Part shown: positions 8,484 through 18,798 of the stretch, in pieces
How positions within the stretch are numbered: position 1 is the first letter of the stretch
How the letters are laid out: every line of letters begins with the position of its first letter
Source of the DNA: Pseudomonas vlassakiae
Lineage (GTDB): Bacteria; Pseudomonadota; Gammaproteobacteria; Pseudomonadales; Pseudomonadaceae
Reading direction: 5' to 3'
Assembly: GCF_014269035.2 (NCBI RefSeq)
Contig: NZ_JABWRP020000001.1
Location: forward strand, 310,001-374,000
DNA: 64,000 nucleotides
The notes under the pieces: generated by a model
What the model saw: the letters and a program-made list of their open reading frames with translations, nothing else
The model's database searches: none
What the model was told of the DNA's origin: nothing
Program-made: the position numbers and the translations under genes

Positions 8484-10691
8484 ATGCGCACAGGGATGTT
8501 TGCGCTCGCGCTCGGGCTGTTGTGCCTGGGCTTTCTCCCCGCATTGCCGTCGGTCGGGTGGCTGTTGTCACTGTTGCTCGCTGGCGTCGTCTGCTTGTGT
8601 TCGCGCCTGTGGCCACTGGGCTGTTTCCTGTTGGGCCTGTGCTGGGCCAGCGGGTCGGCGCAGTTGGCGCTGGATGACCGACTGGCCTCCGGCCTCGATG
8701 GCCGCACGCTATGGGTGGAAGGCCGGGTCGCCGGCTTGCCGACGCGAACCGCGCAAGGCGTGCGCTTTGAGCTCGAGCAGGCGTATTCGCGCCGCGCCGA
8801 ACTGCCTCGGCGCCTGCAATTGAGCTGGTTCGATGGGCCCGTCATTCATGCTGGCGAGCATTGGCGCGTGGCGGTTACCTTGCAGCGCCCGGCCGGGTTG
8901 CTGAACCCGCATGGCCCGGATCGCGAGGCGCAGCTGCTGGCCCGTCGCATCGGCGCCACGGGCACGGTCAAGACGGGCCAGTTGATGCGCGCGGTGGCGC
9001 CAGGCTGGCGGGATGCACTGCGCGAGCGCCTGCTGCAGGTTGATGCCCAGGGGCAGGAAGCGGCGCTGGTCGCTTTGGTGCTCGGCGACGGGGCAGGTCT
9101 GGCCCGCGAGCAGTGGCAGGTGTTGCAGGCGACCGGCACGGTGCATTTGCTGGTGATCTCCGGGCAGCACATCGGCCTGGTCGCGAGCTTGTTGTACGCC
9201 TTGGTTGCGGGCCTGGCGCGCTGGGGCGCCTGGCCGCGTGGGTGGCCGTGGTTGCCCTGGGCGTGCGGCCTGGCGCTGGCTGCGGCGCTGGGCTACGGCT
9301 GGCTGGCCGGGGCGGGTGTGCCGGTGCAGCGTGCCTGCCTGATGTTGGCGGTGGTGCTGCTGTGGCGCCTGCGGTTTCGCCAGCTGGGCGCGCTGTTGCC
9401 GTTGTTGCTGGCGTTGAACCTGGTGTTGCTGGCTGAACCGCTGGCGGCATTGCGCCCTGGTTTCTGGCTGTCGTTCGCGGCGGTGGCAATCCTCATCTAC
9501 AGCTTTGCGGCGCGGCTGGGCGGCTGGCGACCCTGGCAGGCGTGGACGCGGGCCCAATGGGTGATCGCCGTCGGCTTGCTTCCGGTACTGATGGCCATGG
9601 GGTTGCCGGTCAGCCTGAGTGCGCCTGCGGCAAATTTGCTGGCGGTGCCCTGGGTCAGCCTGGCGGTGTTGCCACTGGCATTGCTCGGTACGCTGCTGTT
9701 GCCGTTGGCGGGCATTGGCGAGGGGCTGCTGTGGGCCGCAGGTGGCTTGCTGGACATGCTGTTCCGCCTGCTGGGGTTTATGGCAGGGTGGCGGCCGGCC
9801 TGGATACCACCGGCCCTGCCGGTGTGGGCCTGGTTGCTGGTGGGGTTCGGCGCGCTGCTGTTGCTGTTGCCTCGCGGTGTGCCGCTGCGTGGACTGGGCG
9901 GGGTCATGTTGCTGGCCTTGTGGGTACCGAGGGAGCCGGTGCCGCATGGGCAGGTTGAAGTCTGGCAGCTGGACGTCGGCCAGGGCCTGGCGATGTTGTT
10001 ACGCACGCAGCATCACACCCTGCTGTACGACGCCGGGCCGGCGAAGGGCGAGACCGATCTGGGCGAGCGGGTGGTGCTGCCAACCCTGCGCAAGCTGGGG
10101 GTGGACTACCTGGACCTGATGCTGATCAGTCACGCCCATGCCGACCATGCCGGCGGTGCTGCGGCCATCCAGGCAGGCTTGCCGGTCAAGCAGGCGATTG
10201 GCGGTGAAGCGCTGGATGACGTGCAGTTGCAACCTTGTGCCAGTGGTGAGCAATGGACATGGGACGGCGTGCATTTTTCGCTATGGCGCTGGGTGGACGG
10301 GCAAAGCAGTAACGACCGCTCCTGCGTGCTGATGGTCGAGGCACAAGGCGAGCGGATGTTGCTGGCGGGGGATATGGAGGCCGGCGCCGAGCGGGCTTGG
10401 CTGGCGGATACCGAAACGCCCGCTATCGATTGGCTGCAGGCGCCGCACCATGGCAGCCGTACATCCTCCAGCGAGGCCTTCATCCGTGCCACGGCACCGC
10501 GTGGGGTGCTGATTTCGCGGGGGCGTAACAACGGTTTCGGGCACCCGCATGTGCAGGTGGTCGAGCGGTATCGACGGCATGGCGTAGTGGTGCATGACAC
10601 GGCGGTGGACGGGGCTTTGCGGGTGGTGTTGGGTGGGCAGGGGGAAGTGGCGGGAGTGCGTTGGCAGAGAAGGTTCTGGCGGGGGCGGTGA
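8484..10691 (+). CDS. comEC: ComEC/Rec2 DNA internalization protein
   Basis: 735 residues in the ComEC order. It has several N-terminal membrane helices, an N-terminal soluble domain (GRVAGLPTRTAQG, from residue 75), and the competence domain with many helices including LLVISGQHIGL (residues about 210-480). A C-terminal metallo-beta-lactamase domain starts near residue 490, with LDVGQGLAMLL, the metal motif SHAHADHAGG, LAGDMEAGAE and APHHGSRTSS. ComEC forms the inner-membrane channel for single-stranded DNA uptake in natural transformation. P. aeruginosa has it in the same place, directly before the exbB-like gene. Confidence 0.93.
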   Translation: MRTGMFALALGLLCLGFLPALPSVGWLLSLLLAGVVCLCSRLWPLGCFLLGLCWASGSAQLALDDRLASGLDGRTLWVEGRVAGLPTRTAQGVRFELEQAYSRRAELPRRLQLSWFDGPVIHAGEHWRVAVTLQRPAGLLNPHGPDREAQLLARRIGATGTVKTGQLMRAVAPGWRDALRERLLQVDAQGQEAALVALVLGDGAGLAREQWQVLQATGTVHLLVISGQHIGLVASLLYALVAGLARWGAWPRGWPWLPWACGLALAAALGYGWLAGAGVPVQRACLMLAVVLLWRLRFRQLGALLPLLLALNLVLLAEPLAALRPGFWLSFAAVAILIYSFAARLGGWRPWQAWTRAQWVIAVGLLPVLMAMGLPVSLSAPAANLLAVPWVSLAVLPLALLGTLLLPLAGIGEGLLWAAGGLLDMLFRLLGFMAGWRPAWIPPALPVWAWLLVGFGALLLLLPRGVPLRGLGGVMLLALWVPREPVPHGQVEVWQLDVGQGLAMLLRTQHHTLLYDAGPAKGETDLGERVVLPTLRKLGVDYLDLMLISHAHADHAGGAAAIQAGLPVKQAIGGEALDDVQLQPCASGEQWTWDGVHFSLWRWVDGQSSNDRSCVLMVEAQGERMLLAGDMEAGAERAWLADTETPAIDWLQAPHHGSRTSSSEAFIRATAPRGVLISRGRNNGFGHPHVQVVERYRRHGVVVHDTAVDGALRVVLGGQGEVAGVRWQRRFWRGR

Positions 10692-10847
10692 GCTGATAGG
10701 CGCTGAAGAGCCAAAAGCATGCACCTGTCAGCCCTGACTGTATCCAAAGACATGCCCCTGTCACACACCATTTGCCTGACCTCCGGCAGATGAGCCCCTC
10801 GCGCTCCTGTGTTAGAGTGGCGGCCTTTTTCCAGAGGGGCGTTTACT

Positions 10848-11483
10848 GTGTGGGAATTGGTCAAGTCCGGTGGTTGGATGATGCTGCCGATCATTCTGAG
10901 TTCCATCGCCGCCATGGCTATCGTCGTCGAGCGCCTGTGGACCCTGCGCGCCAGCCGCGTTACCCCGCCGCACCTGCTGGGCCAGGTATGGATGTGGATC
11001 AAGGACAAGCAACTCACCAGTGACAAGCTCAAGGCCCTGCGTGCTGATTCACCGCTGGGCGAGATCCTCGCGGCGGGCCTGGCCAATTCGCGCCATGGCC
11101 GCGAAATCATGAAAGAGTGCATCGAGGAAGCCGCCTCGCGCGTCATCCACGAACTCGAGCGCTACATCAGCACCCTCGGCACCATCGCCGCCATGGCGCC
11201 GCTGCTCGGCCTGCTGGGCACCGTGCTGGGCATGATCGACATTTTCAGCGCCTTCATGGGCTCGCAGATGACCGCCAATGCCGCGGTGCTGGCCGGTGGT
11301 ATCTCCAAGGCCCTGGTCACCACCGCAGCCGGCCTGATGGTCGGTATCCCGGCGGTGTTCTTCCACCGCTTCCTGCTGCGCCGCATCGATGAACTGGTGG
11401 TGGGCATGGAGCAGGAGGCGATCAAGCTGGTGGAGGTGATCCAGGGCGACCGCGAAGTGGAAGTGGCCGGAGGCAAGGCGTGA
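10848..11483 (+). CDS. exbB: ExbB/TolQ-family proton channel protein
   Basis: 211 residues from the GTG at 10848 (MWELVKSGGWMMLPII), with AGAGGGG nine bases upstream. The frame is open further left, but that start would add unconserved residues. Three membrane helices are placed as in MotA/TolQ/ExbB proteins, and the conserved core GTIAAMAPLLGLLGTVLGMI and TTAAGLMVGIPAVFFHRF is intact. It is a partner of the following ExbD protein in a proton-driven energy transducer. The operon context with lpxK, kdsB and murB is envelope-related, so it may serve a system other than iron uptake. Confidence 0.9.
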   Translation: MWELVKSGGWMMLPIILSSIAAMAIVVERLWTLRASRVTPPHLLGQVWMWIKDKQLTSDKLKALRADSPLGEILAAGLANSRHGREIMKECIEEAASRVIHELERYISTLGTIAAMAPLLGLLGTVLGMIDIFSAFMGSQMTANAAVLAGGISKALVTTAAGLMVGIPAVFFHRFLLRRIDELVVGMEQEAIKLVEVIQGDREVEVAGGKA

Positions 11484-11914
11484 AGTTCCGGCGCAATCGC
11501 CAGCGGGAGAACGTCGACATCAACCTCGCATCGCTGATCGATGTGGTGTTCGTCCTGCTGCTGTTCTTCGTGGTCACCACCACCTTCACCCGCGAGACCC
11601 AGTTGCGTGTCGAGCTGCCCGAGGCGGCGAGCGCCGAGCAGCCGCCGGCGGATCAGGGCAAGCTGGTTGAAGTGACCATCAGCGCCGATGGCGTGTATTC
11701 GGTGAACAATCACCTGCTACCCAAGAGCGACCTGGCGACCCTGACCGAGGCCATCGAGCGCGAGTCGGGGGGTGACAACAAGTTGCCGCTGGCCATCAGC
11801 GCCGATGGCAAGACCCCGCACCAGGCCGTGATCACCGCAATGGATGCCGCCGGCAAGCTCGGTTTCAGCCACCTGCGCATGACCACCGTCGAGGCTGCCC
11901 AGGGGACACCTTGA
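11480..11914 (+). CDS. exbD: ExbD/TolR-family protein
   Basis: 144 residues beginning at a GTG that overlaps the exbB stop (GTGA). A single membrane helix lies near residues 15-35, carrying the conserved proton-path Asp in [18 protein letters not shown]. The remainder is the periplasmic TolR-like domain. It pairs with the upstream ExbB-like channel. The stop overlaps the lpxK start by one base. Confidence 0.92.
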   Translation: MKFRRNRQRENVDINLASLIDVVFVLLLFFVVTTTFTRETQLRVELPEAASAEQPPADQGKLVEVTISADGVYSVNNHLLPKSDLATLTEAIERESGGDNKLPLAISADGKTPHQAVITAMDAAGKLGFSHLRMTTVEAAQGTP

Positions 11915-12915
11915 TGGCGCTCGCCGACCGCTTGCTCGCCGCCTGGTACGCCGGGCATCCGGCCCTGGCGCTGCTGCGCCCGCTCGAAGCGCTGTACCGG
12001 CGCGTGGTGACGCGCAAGCGTGCGCGTTTTCTCCGTGGGGACAGTGCCAGTTACCGGGCGCCGGTTCCGGTCATCGTGGTGGGAAACATCACCGTGGGCG
12101 GTACCGGCAAGACGCCGATGATTCTCTGGCTGATCGAGCATTGCCGTCGCCAGGGCCTCAAGGTTGGCGTGGTCAGCCGTGGTTACGGTGCCAGGCCGCC
12201 ACACTACCCATGGCGTGTGGACGCCAGCCAGCCAGCCGCACAGGCCGGCGACGAACCCTTGCTGATCGTCCAGCGCACGGATGTGCCGCTGATCATCGAC
12301 CCTGACCGATCTGCTGCGGTAAAGGCGCTGCTGGCCAGCGAGCCACTGGACCTGATCCTGTGTGACGATGGCATGCAGCACTACCGCCTGGCCCGTGACC
12401 TTGAACTGGTGCTGATCGATGCTGCCCGTGGCCTTGGCAATCGCCGTTGCCTGCCGGCTGGGCCGCTGCGCGAGCCTGCCGAGCGGCTGCAGGATGCCGA
12501 CGCCGTGCTGTTCAACGGCGCCAGTGAAGACCGCGACGAGGGGTTCGCTTTCCGCCTGCAGCCTTCCGCCCTGGTCAACCTGCGCAGCGGCGAGCGCCGT
12601 GGGCTGGATCATTTCCCGGCAGGCCAGCGCCTGCACGCGGTTGCCGGTATCGGCAACCCGCAACGTTTCTTCAATACCCTGCTGGGGCTAAACTGGCAAC
12701 CGGTGCCGCATCCCTTTGCCGACCACGCGCAGTTCAGCGCCGAAAGCCTGGCATTCAGCCCGCCGCTGCCGCTGGTCATGACCGAGAAGGATGCGGTGAA
12801 ATGCCGGGCCTTCGCTGGCGATGACTGGTGGTACCTGGCTGTCGAGGCACAGCCCACGCCAGCCTTTGGCGCCTGGTTCGACAGCCAGCTGCAGCGCTTG
12901 CTGCGCAAGCCCTGA
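11914..12915 (+). CDS. lpxK: Tetraacyldisaccharide 4'-kinase
   Basis: 333 residues. The enzyme phosphorylates the 4' position of the lipid A disaccharide at the inner membrane. The P-loop GGTGKTPMI near residue 60, preceded by IVVGNITV, and the DDGMQHYRL motif are diagnostic. An N-terminal hydrophobic region ([17 protein letters not shown]) matches the family membrane anchor. I chose the ATG at 11914, which overlaps the exbD TGA, over the TTG one codon upstream. It belongs to the exbBD-lpxK-Trm112-kdsB-ptpA-murB operon. Confidence 0.96.
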   Translation: MALADRLLAAWYAGHPALALLRPLEALYRRVVTRKRARFLRGDSASYRAPVPVIVVGNITVGGTGKTPMILWLIEHCRRQGLKVGVVSRGYGARPPHYPWRVDASQPAAQAGDEPLLIVQRTDVPLIIDPDRSAAVKALLASEPLDLILCDDGMQHYRLARDLELVLIDAARGLGNRRCLPAGPLREPAERLQDADAVLFNGASEDRDEGFAFRLQPSALVNLRSGERRGLDHFPAGQRLHAVAGIGNPQRFFNTLLGLNWQPVPHPFADHAQFSAESLAFSPPLPLVMTEKDAVKCRAFAGDDWWYLAVEAQPTPAFGAWFDSQLQRLLRKP

Positions 12916-12958
12916 GCCCTTCTTCAATTTCTGGCCATCTGGCCTCAAGGACGCTTCC

Positions 12959-13144
12959 ATGGACACCAAACTGCTCGATATCCTGGCCTGCCCGATCACC
13001 AAGGGCCCGCTCAAGCTCAGCGCCGACAAGACCGAGCTGATCAGCAAGGGCGCGGGCCTGGCCTACCCGATCCGCGACGGCATCCCGGTAATGCTGGAAA
13101 GCGAGGCGCGCACCCTGACCGATGACGAGCGCCTGGACAAATGA
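12959..13144 (+). CDS. Trm112-family small protein (YcaR-like)
   Basis: 61 residues from the ATG at 12959 ([18 protein letters not shown]). It has the single N-terminal CP motif and the [14 protein letters not shown] segment of bacterial Trm112 proteins. It sits between lpxK and kdsB, the position of ycaR in many proteobacteria, and its stop overlaps the kdsB start by four bases. The bacterial role is not established; eukaryotic Trm112 activates methyltransferases. Confidence 0.9.
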   Translation: MDTKLLDILACPITKGPLKLSADKTELISKGAGLAYPIRDGIPVMLESEARTLTDDERLDK

Positions 13145-13905
13145 GCGTGAACTTCACCGTGGTCATTCCTGCCCGGCTGCGCTCCACGCGCCTGCCAGGC
13201 AAACCATTGCTGCCGATTGCTGGCAAGCCGATGGTGCAGCACGTCTGGGAGCAGGCGCGCAAGAGCGGCGCCAGCCGTGTGGTCATCGCCACCGATGACG
13301 CCAGCATCTTCGAAGCCTGCCAGGCCTTCGGCGCCGAAGTGCTGATGACCCGCGCCGACCATGAGTCGGGCACCGACCGCCTGGCCGAAGTGGCCGCGCA
13401 CCTGGGCCTTGCGGCTGAGGCCATCGTGGTCAACGTGCAGGGTGACGAGCCGCTGATCCCGCCAGTGATCATCGACCAGGTGGCCGCCAACCTGGCTGCC
13501 CACCCGGAAGCGGGTATCGCCACCCTGGCCGAGCCGATCCATGAACCGGAAACGGTATTCAACCCCAATGCCGTCAAGGTGGTCAGCGACAAGAACGGCC
13601 TGGCCCTGACATTCAGCCGCGCGCCGCTGCCTTGGGCCCGTGATGCCTTTGCCAGGGATGGTAAGGCGCTGCCGGAAGGCGTGCCGTATCGCCGCCATAT
13701 CGGCATGTACGCCTACCGCGTCGGCTTCCTCCAGGATTTCGTCAGCTGGGGCCCGTGCTGGCTCGAGCAGACCGAGGCCCTGGAACAGTTGCGTGCGCTG
13801 TGGCATGGCGTGCGCATTCACGTCGAGGATGCTATCGAAGCGCCAGCCGTGGGCGTCGATACCCCTGAAGACCTGGAGCGCGTACGGCGCTTGCTGGAGG
13901 CCTGA
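13141..13905 (+). CDS. kdsB: CMP-KDO synthetase (3-deoxy-manno-octulosonate cytidylyltransferase)
   Basis: 254 residues. It activates KDO with CTP for transfer to lipid A. The N-terminal nucleotide-binding motif [20 protein letters not shown], the [13 protein letters not shown] motif with the metal-binding Asp, and [12 protein letters not shown] are typical. The length fits the family (about 250). The start overlaps the preceding stop (ATGA), and the stop codon ends where the ptpA ATG begins. Confidence 0.97.
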   Translation: MSVNFTVVIPARLRSTRLPGKPLLPIAGKPMVQHVWEQARKSGASRVVIATDDASIFEACQAFGAEVLMTRADHESGTDRLAEVAAHLGLAAEAIVVNVQGDEPLIPPVIIDQVAANLAAHPEAGIATLAEPIHEPETVFNPNAVKVVSDKNGLALTFSRAPLPWARDAFARDGKALPEGVPYRRHIGMYAYRVGFLQDFVSWGPCWLEQTEALEQLRALWHGVRIHVEDAIEAPAVGVDTPEDLERVRRLLEA

Positions 13906-14369
13906 TGCGCATCCTGTTCGTCTGCCTCGGCAACATCTGCCGCTCGCCCACCGCCGAAGGCGTGCTGCGCCATCAGTTGCAGGTGGCCGGCCTGGCTGAG
14001 CAGGTGCATGTGGCGTCTGCCGGTACCGGCGACTGGCATGTCGGCAAGGCACCTGACAGCCGCACCTGCAAGGCTGCGCTGGCGCGTGGTTATGACTTGT
14101 CGCAGCAACGTGCCCAGCAGGTCAAGCCGGCGCACTTCGCCGAATACGACCTGATCCTGGCCATGGATGAAAGCAACCTTGGCCACTTGCGCGCCCTGCG
14201 CCCACACGACGCCGCTGGCGAACTCGACCTGTTCCTGCGCCGCTATGGCGCGGCCCTGGACGAGGTGCCGGACCCTTACTATGGCGGTGCCGAGGGCTTC
14301 GAGCAGGTGCTCGACCTGATCGAGGCTGCGTGCCGCGAGCTGGTCGTGGAAATCAAGGGGCGGTTATGA
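13905..14369 (+). CDS. ptpA: Low-molecular-weight protein tyrosine phosphatase
   Basis: 154 residues. The phosphate-binding loop C-x5-R-S is at residues 7-14 (VCLGNICRSPTAEG), and the general-acid Asp lies in VPDPYYGGAEGF near residue 124, so the catalytic set is complete. It is a cytosolic phosphatase; its substrate here is not evident. It sits inside the kdsB-murB operon in Pseudomonas and is linked by one-base and four-base overlaps to both neighbours, which hints at a link to envelope polysaccharide control. Confidence 0.93.
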   Translation: MRILFVCLGNICRSPTAEGVLRHQLQVAGLAEQVHVASAGTGDWHVGKAPDSRTCKAALARGYDLSQQRAQQVKPAHFAEYDLILAMDESNLGHLRALRPHDAAGELDLFLRRYGAALDEVPDPYYGGAEGFEQVLDLIEAACRELVVEIKGRL

Positions 14370-15385
14370 CAGCGGTCTGGCAGGAACAGGTTTCGCTGAA
14401 GCCCTACAACACCTTTGGCATCGATGTGAAAGCCCGTTATTTCACCCAGGCGCACAGCGATGAAGACGTGCGCGAGGTGCTGGCTCAGGCGCGCCAGCGC
14501 GAGCTGGCGGTGCACGTGATCGGGGGCGGGAGCAACCTGCTGCTGACCCGCGATATCGACGCAGTGGTGTTGCACATGGCCAGCCGTGGTCGGCGGGTGA
14601 TAAGCGACGACGGCGAACGTGTGGTGGTCGAAGCGCAAGCGGGTGAACCCTGGCACCCGTTCGTGCAATGGTCGCTGGCCCAAGGCTACTGCGGCCTGGA
14701 AAACCTCAGCCTGATCCCCGGCACCGTGGGGGCTGCGCCGATGCAGAATGTCGGCGCCTATGGGGTCGAGATCAAGGATGTGTTCGCCGGCCTCACTGCG
14801 CTGGACCGTGAAACCGGAGAACTGCGCGATTTCAGCCTGCAAGCCTGTGCTTTCGGTTACCGCGACAGTGTGTTCAAGCGCAACCCGGGGCGTTGGTTGA
14901 TTCTGCGTGTACGCTTTGCCCTGCGCCATGAGCTGCAGGCCCATCTGGACTATGGCCCGGTGCGCCAGCGGCTGGCGGAGCAGGGCGTCGAACAACCGAC
15001 CGCGCAGGCAATCAGTGACGCGATTTGCAGCATTCGTCGCGAGAAATTGCCGGACCCCGCCGAGCTGGGTAATGCCGGGAGCTTCTTCAAGAACCCGGTC
15101 GTGTCGGCTGAGCAGGTGGCGAGCATCCGTACCCAGTATCCGGGTGTGGTCGCTTATCCTCAGGCTGACGGCCAGGTGAAGCTGGCAGCGGGCTGGTTGA
15201 TCGAACAAGCGGGCTGGAAAGGTTATCGCGAGGGAGATGCCGGGGTGCATCGGTTGCAGTCGCTGGTGCTGGTCAATTATGGCCAGGCGAGTGGTGCGCA
15301 GGTGCATGCGCTGGCGCAGCGGATCCAGGCGGATATCCTGGAGCGGTTCGGGGTGGCGCTGGAGATGGAGCCCAACCTGTACTGA
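14366..15385 (+). CDS. murB: UDP-N-acetylenolpyruvoylglucosamine reductase
   Basis: 339 residues from the ATG overlapping the ptpA stop. MurB reduces UDP-GlcNAc-enolpyruvate to UDP-MurNAc in peptidoglycan synthesis. The FAD-binding PCMH region shows LKPYNTFGID, VIGGGSNLLL and IPGTVGAAPMQNVGAYG. The catalytic Ser is in NAGSFFKNPVV near residue 236. It is the type I (E. coli-like) long form. It is the last gene of the operon and is followed by a strong hairpin terminator. Confidence 0.97.
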   Translation: MTAVWQEQVSLKPYNTFGIDVKARYFTQAHSDEDVREVLAQARQRELAVHVIGGGSNLLLTRDIDAVVLHMASRGRRVISDDGERVVVEAQAGEPWHPFVQWSLAQGYCGLENLSLIPGTVGAAPMQNVGAYGVEIKDVFAGLTALDRETGELRDFSLQACAFGYRDSVFKRNPGRWLILRVRFALRHELQAHLDYGPVRQRLAEQGVEQPTAQAISDAICSIRREKLPDPAELGNAGSFFKNPVVSAEQVASIRTQYPGVVAYPQADGQVKLAAGWLIEQAGWKGYREGDAGVHRLQSLVLVNYGQASGAQVHALAQRIQADILERFGVALEMEPNLY

Positions 15386-15431
15386 TCGATCTGCCGCTAT
15401 TGCCCGCTTCGTGGGTAAACAGATAGCCAAG

Positions 15432-15467
15432 AAAAAGCCCCGCCAGTTCGCACTGGCGGGGCTTTTT
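15432..15467. terminator. Bidirectional rho-independent terminator between murB and rne
   Basis: A perfect inverted repeat AAAAAGCCCCGCCAG / CTGGCGGGGCTTTTT with a six-base loop. U tracts occur on both strands, so it can end both the murB operon and the convergent rne transcript. Confidence 0.95.
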
Positions 15468-15483
15468 CATTCAGCGTTGGCTA

Positions 15484-18400
15484 TCAACCGTGATGAGGCT
15501 TTTGCTCATCGGCGGTTTCCAGCACGCCCTTGGCAGCTTCCTCGGCGGCTTTGGCAGCAGCCTCGGCCTCACGCTTGCGGCGACGCACTTCACGTGGGTC
15601 GTTCGGGGCGCGGCCGTTTGGCAGCATTACGGTGGCGGCCGGAGCTTGTTCCGCAGGGGCCTGCTCGACCACTACCGGTGCGGCTTCGACGACTGCAGGC
15701 GCAGGTTCTGCGGCCACTTCAGGCTGGGCATCGGCCACAGGGGCTGGCTGCTCGGCGACGGGGGCTTGCTCGACCACGACCTGGGCCTTCTCGGCTTCGC
15801 CGGCCTCGACGACCGCCGCTTCGGCAACTGGCGCTTCAACGGCGGGTGCATTTTCAGCGGCAGGCACTGCGACCGGCGCTTCGGCAACGAGCACTGGCTC
15901 CGCAGCGGCAGGGGCTTCTTCAGCCACCGGCTGTGGTGCGACATCGACCACTGGCTCGACGCCGGCTTCGACCACGGCGACGGGGCCGCTGACTGGCTGT
16001 TCGACCACTGGGGCGATGGCTGCCTGCTCGGCCTGGGCAACCTCTTCAACCTGCTCGGTCGGCTGGGCGACTTCGCTGTTTTCAGTGGTCACAGCTTCGG
16101 CGCTGGCGCGTTCAGCCTGCTGGTTGGCTTCAGCCTCTGCATTGGCGCTGATGTGGCTGCTGGCGACAGCGGCGGTGACGGCCAGGCCGGCAGCCAGCTC
16201 GGCGCCAAGCGCAGTGGCCTGGTGCTGTTGCGGCTGTTCTTCGCTGCCTTCTTCCTCGCTGCCTTCGATCAGCTCGCCATTGGCATTGCGCTGACGCTCG
16301 CGACGGTTGCTGCGGCGACGCTGGCCGCGGGAGCGACGACGCGGACGCTCATCATCGGTGCCTTCCTGCTCATCCTGCAGCAGCTCTTCGTTCGGCAGTT
16401 GCTCTTCGGCGAGCTCGGCAGCCTGCTCGGCGGCTTGTTCGGCCGGGCGTGGCTGGCGCTCTTCGCGCGGTGGGCGAGGCTGGCGCTCTTCACGAGGTGC
16501 GCGCTCTTCACGAGGTGCGCGCTCTTCACGCGGGGCGCGCTCTTCACGTGGGGCGCGTTCTTCACGTGGGGCACGCTCTTCGCGAGGGGCGCGCTCTTCA
16601 CGTGGTGCACGTTCTTCGCGAGGTGCGCGTTCTTCACGTGGGGCACGCTCTTCACGAGGTGCACGCTCCTCGCGGGCTACCCGTTCTTCACGCGGCTGAC
16701 GCTCTTCGCGTTCGGCGGGTGCGGCGTCCAGCGGCTCACGCAGTTCGCGTACGCGTTCTTCGCCGCGGTTGCCACGGCGGTCTTCGCGTGGCGGGCGTGG
16801 GGCGCGTTCTTCACGCGGAGCGCGCTCTTCGCGAGGTGTGCGTTCTTCACGTGGGGCGCGCTCTTCGCGAGGTGCGCGTTCTTCACGCGGTTGGCGCTCT
16901 TCACGCGGGGCGCGCTCGCCACGCTCTTCACGCGGCTTGCGCTCTTCATCGCGACGGCCGTTGCGGTTGCGGCTCTGCTGGCGACCGTTGCGGCGCTCTT
17001 CGTTGCGTTGGCTGCGCTCGGCGGCCGGCTTTTCAGCGGCAGCGACGACCGGTGCGGCGGCAGGCTCTTGCTTGCCGGCGAACAGGCTGACCAGCGACTT
17101 CACCAGGCCCTTGAACAGGCTTGGCTCAGGTGCGCTCGGCGCACGTGCTGCCGGTGCGGCCGCCTGAGGTTGCTCTTCGGCGGTGCTCGGTACCGGGGCG
17201 TTGGCGCGGGCCGGGGCGGTCTTCACCGCAGCTTCCTGGCGAACCAGGGTGCGGGTGGCGGTCGGCTGCGGCGCTTCTTCGGCTTCGGAGGCGGCGATTT
17301 CGTAGCTGGACTGGTTGTTCAGCACTTCCGGGTTGTCGTCGCGCAGGCGCTGGACTTCGAAGTGCGGGGTTTCCAGGTGGTCGTTCGGCAGGATGATGAT
17401 GCGGGCGCGGGTGCGCAGTTCGATCTTGGTGATCGAGTTGCGCTTCTCGTTGAGCAGGAAGGCTGCGACCGGGATCGGCACCTGGGCGCGTACTTCGGCC
17501 GTGCGGTCTTTCAGGGCTTCTTCTTCGATCAGGCGCAGGATGGCCAGCGACAGCGATTCGACGTCACGGATGATGCCGGTGCCGGAGCAGCGCGGGCAGA
17601 CGATGCCGCTGCTTTCGCCGAGCGATGGGCGCAGGCGCTGACGGGACATTTCCAGCAGGCCGAAGCGCGAGATGCGGCCAACCTGCACGCGGGCACGGTC
17701 GGCTTCCAGGCATTCACGCACACGCTCTTCCACGGCGCGCTGGTTCTTCGCCGGGGTCATGTCGATGAAGTCGATGACGATCAGGCCGCCGATGTCACGC
17801 AGGCGCAGCTGGCGGGCGATTTCCTCGGCCGCTTCCAGGTTGGTCTGCAGGGCGGTTTCTTCGATGTCGCTGCCCTTGGTGGCGCGCGCCGAGTTGATGT
17901 CGATGGACACCAGGGCTTCGGTCGGGTCGATCACGATCGAGCCGCCCGACGGCAGGTCGACGACGCGCTGGAAGGCGGTCTCGATCTGGCTTTCGATCTG
18001 GAAACGGTTGAACAGCGGCACGCTGTCTTCGTAGAGCTTGACCTTGCTGGCGTACTGCGGCATCACCTGGCGGATGAACGTCAGGGCTTCTTCCTGGGCA
18101 TCGATGCTGTCGATCAGCACTTCGCCGATGTCCTGGCGCAGGTAGTCGCGGATGGCGCGGATGATGACGTTGCTTTCCTGGTAGATCAGGAAGGGCGCGG
18201 CGCGGTCCTGGGACGCTTCCTTGATGGCGGTCCACAGTTGCAGCAGGTAATCGAGGTCCCACTGCATTTCTTCGCTGCTGCGGCCAAGGCCGGCAGTGCG
18301 TACGATCAGGCCCATGTCACCCGGTACGGTCAGGCCGTTCAGGGCTTCACGCAGTTCGTTGCGCTCTTCGCCTTCGATGCGGCGCGAGATGCCACCGGCA

Positions 18401-18798
18401 CGCGGGTTGTTGGGCATCAGCACCAGGTAGCGGCCAGCCAGGCTGATGAAGGTGGTCAGGGCGGCGCCTTTGTTGCCGCGCTCTTCCTTCTCGACCTGGA
18501 CGATGACTTCCTGGCCTTCGCTCAGGACTTCCTTGATGTTGACCCGGCCTTCAGGGGACTTCTTGAAGTACTCGCGGGAGATTTCCTTCAGCGGCAGGAA
18601 GCCGTGACGTTCGGAGCCGAAGTCGACGAAGGCGGCTTCGAGGCTGGGCTCGATCCGGGTGATCTTGCCTTTGTAGATGTTGGCCTTTTTCTGCTCGCGC
18701 GCGCCGGACTCGATGTCCAGGTCGTAGAGACGTTGGCCGTCCACCAGGGCTACACGCAACTCTTCAGGTTGAGTTGCGTTAATCAGCATTCTTTTCAT
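15484..18798 (-). CDS. rne: Ribonuclease E
   Basis: 1104 residues from the ATG at 18798 ([17 protein letters not shown], the universal start). The N-terminal catalytic half has the S1 RNA-binding domain (about 35-120), the DNase-I-like core with catalytic Asp residues in VSIDINS (about 303) and VIDFIDM (about 346), and the zinc-link CPRCSGTG (about 404). The C-terminal half is disordered: an Arg/Glu-rich arm with many APREER repeats (residues about 620-780), then a Pro/Ala/Val/Glu-rich region and a basic tail [20 protein letters not shown]. The protein cleaves single-stranded mRNA and precursors of rRNA and tRNA and scaffolds the degradosome. The gene is divergent from rluC, with an 800-base leader region. 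Confidence 0.96.
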   Translation of the reverse strand: MKRMLINATQPEELRVALVDGQRLYDLDIESGAREQKKANIYKGKITRIEPSLEAAFVDFGSERHGFLPLKEISREYFKKSPEGRVNIKEVLSEGQEVIVQVEKEERGNKGAALTTFISLAGRYLVLMPNNPRAGGISRRIEGEERNELREALNGLTVPGDMGLIVRTAGLGRSSEEMQWDLDYLLQLWTAIKEASQDRAAPFLIYQESNVIIRAIRDYLRQDIGEVLIDSIDAQEEALTFIRQVMPQYASKVKLYEDSVPLFNRFQIESQIETAFQRVVDLPSGGSIVIDPTEALVSIDINSARATKGSDIEETALQTNLEAAEEIARQLRLRDIGGLIVIDFIDMTPAKNQRAVEERVRECLEADRARVQVGRISRFGLLEMSRQRLRPSLGESSGIVCPRCSGTGIIRDVESLSLAILRLIEEEALKDRTAEVRAQVPIPVAAFLLNEKRNSITKIELRTRARIIILPNDHLETPHFEVQRLRDDNPEVLNNQSSYEIAASEAEEAPQPTATRTLVRQEAAVKTAPARANAPVPSTAEEQPQAAAPAARAPSAPEPSLFKGLVKSLVSLFAGKQEPAAAPVVAAAEKPAAERSQRNEERRNGRQQSRNRNGRRDEERKPREERGERAPREERQPREERAPREERAPREERTPREERAPREERAPRPPREDRRGNRGEERVRELREPLDAAPAEREERQPREERVAREERAPREERAPREERAPREERAPREERAPREERAPREERAPREERAPREERAPREERAPREERQPRPPREERQPRPAEQAAEQAAELAEEQLPNEELLQDEQEGTDDERPRRRSRGQRRRSNRRERQRNANGELIEGSEEEGSEEQPQQHQATALGAELAAGLAVTAAVASSHISANAEAEANQQAERASAEAVTTENSEVAQPTEQVEEVAQAEQAAIAPVVEQPVSGPVAVVEAGVEPVVDVAPQPVAEEAPAAAEPVLVAEAPVAVPAAENAPAVEAPVAEAAVVEAGEAEKAQVVVEQAPVAEQPAPVADAQPEVAAEPAPAVVEAAPVVVEQAPAEQAPAATVMLPNGRAPNDPREVRRRKREAEAAAKAAEEAAKGVLETADEQKPHHG
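16486..16683 (-). repeat. 18-bp tandem repeat array in rne (APREER units)
   Basis: Ten consecutive imperfect 18-base units read CTCTTCACGAGGTGCGCG on the plus strand (16486-16665), plus a diverged eleventh unit (VAREER) to 16683. In RNase E each encodes one APREER hexapeptide. The third positions vary among units, so the array is under coding selection and not a very recent slippage product. Confidence 0.93.
16807..16914 (-). repeat. Second APREER-type tandem array in rne
   Basis: Six adjacent 18-base units of the same family as 16486-16683, separated from it by about 120 bases encoding [18 protein letters not shown] and a short non-repeat linker. They encode (A/T/Q)PREER hexapeptides in the RNA-binding arm of RNase E. 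Confidence 0.88.

Noticed and set aside
16486..16914. Regular short repeats that could be read as a CRISPR array
   Set aside because: The 18-base units are contiguous without unique spacers, lie in frame inside RNase E and encode the APREER hexapeptide.
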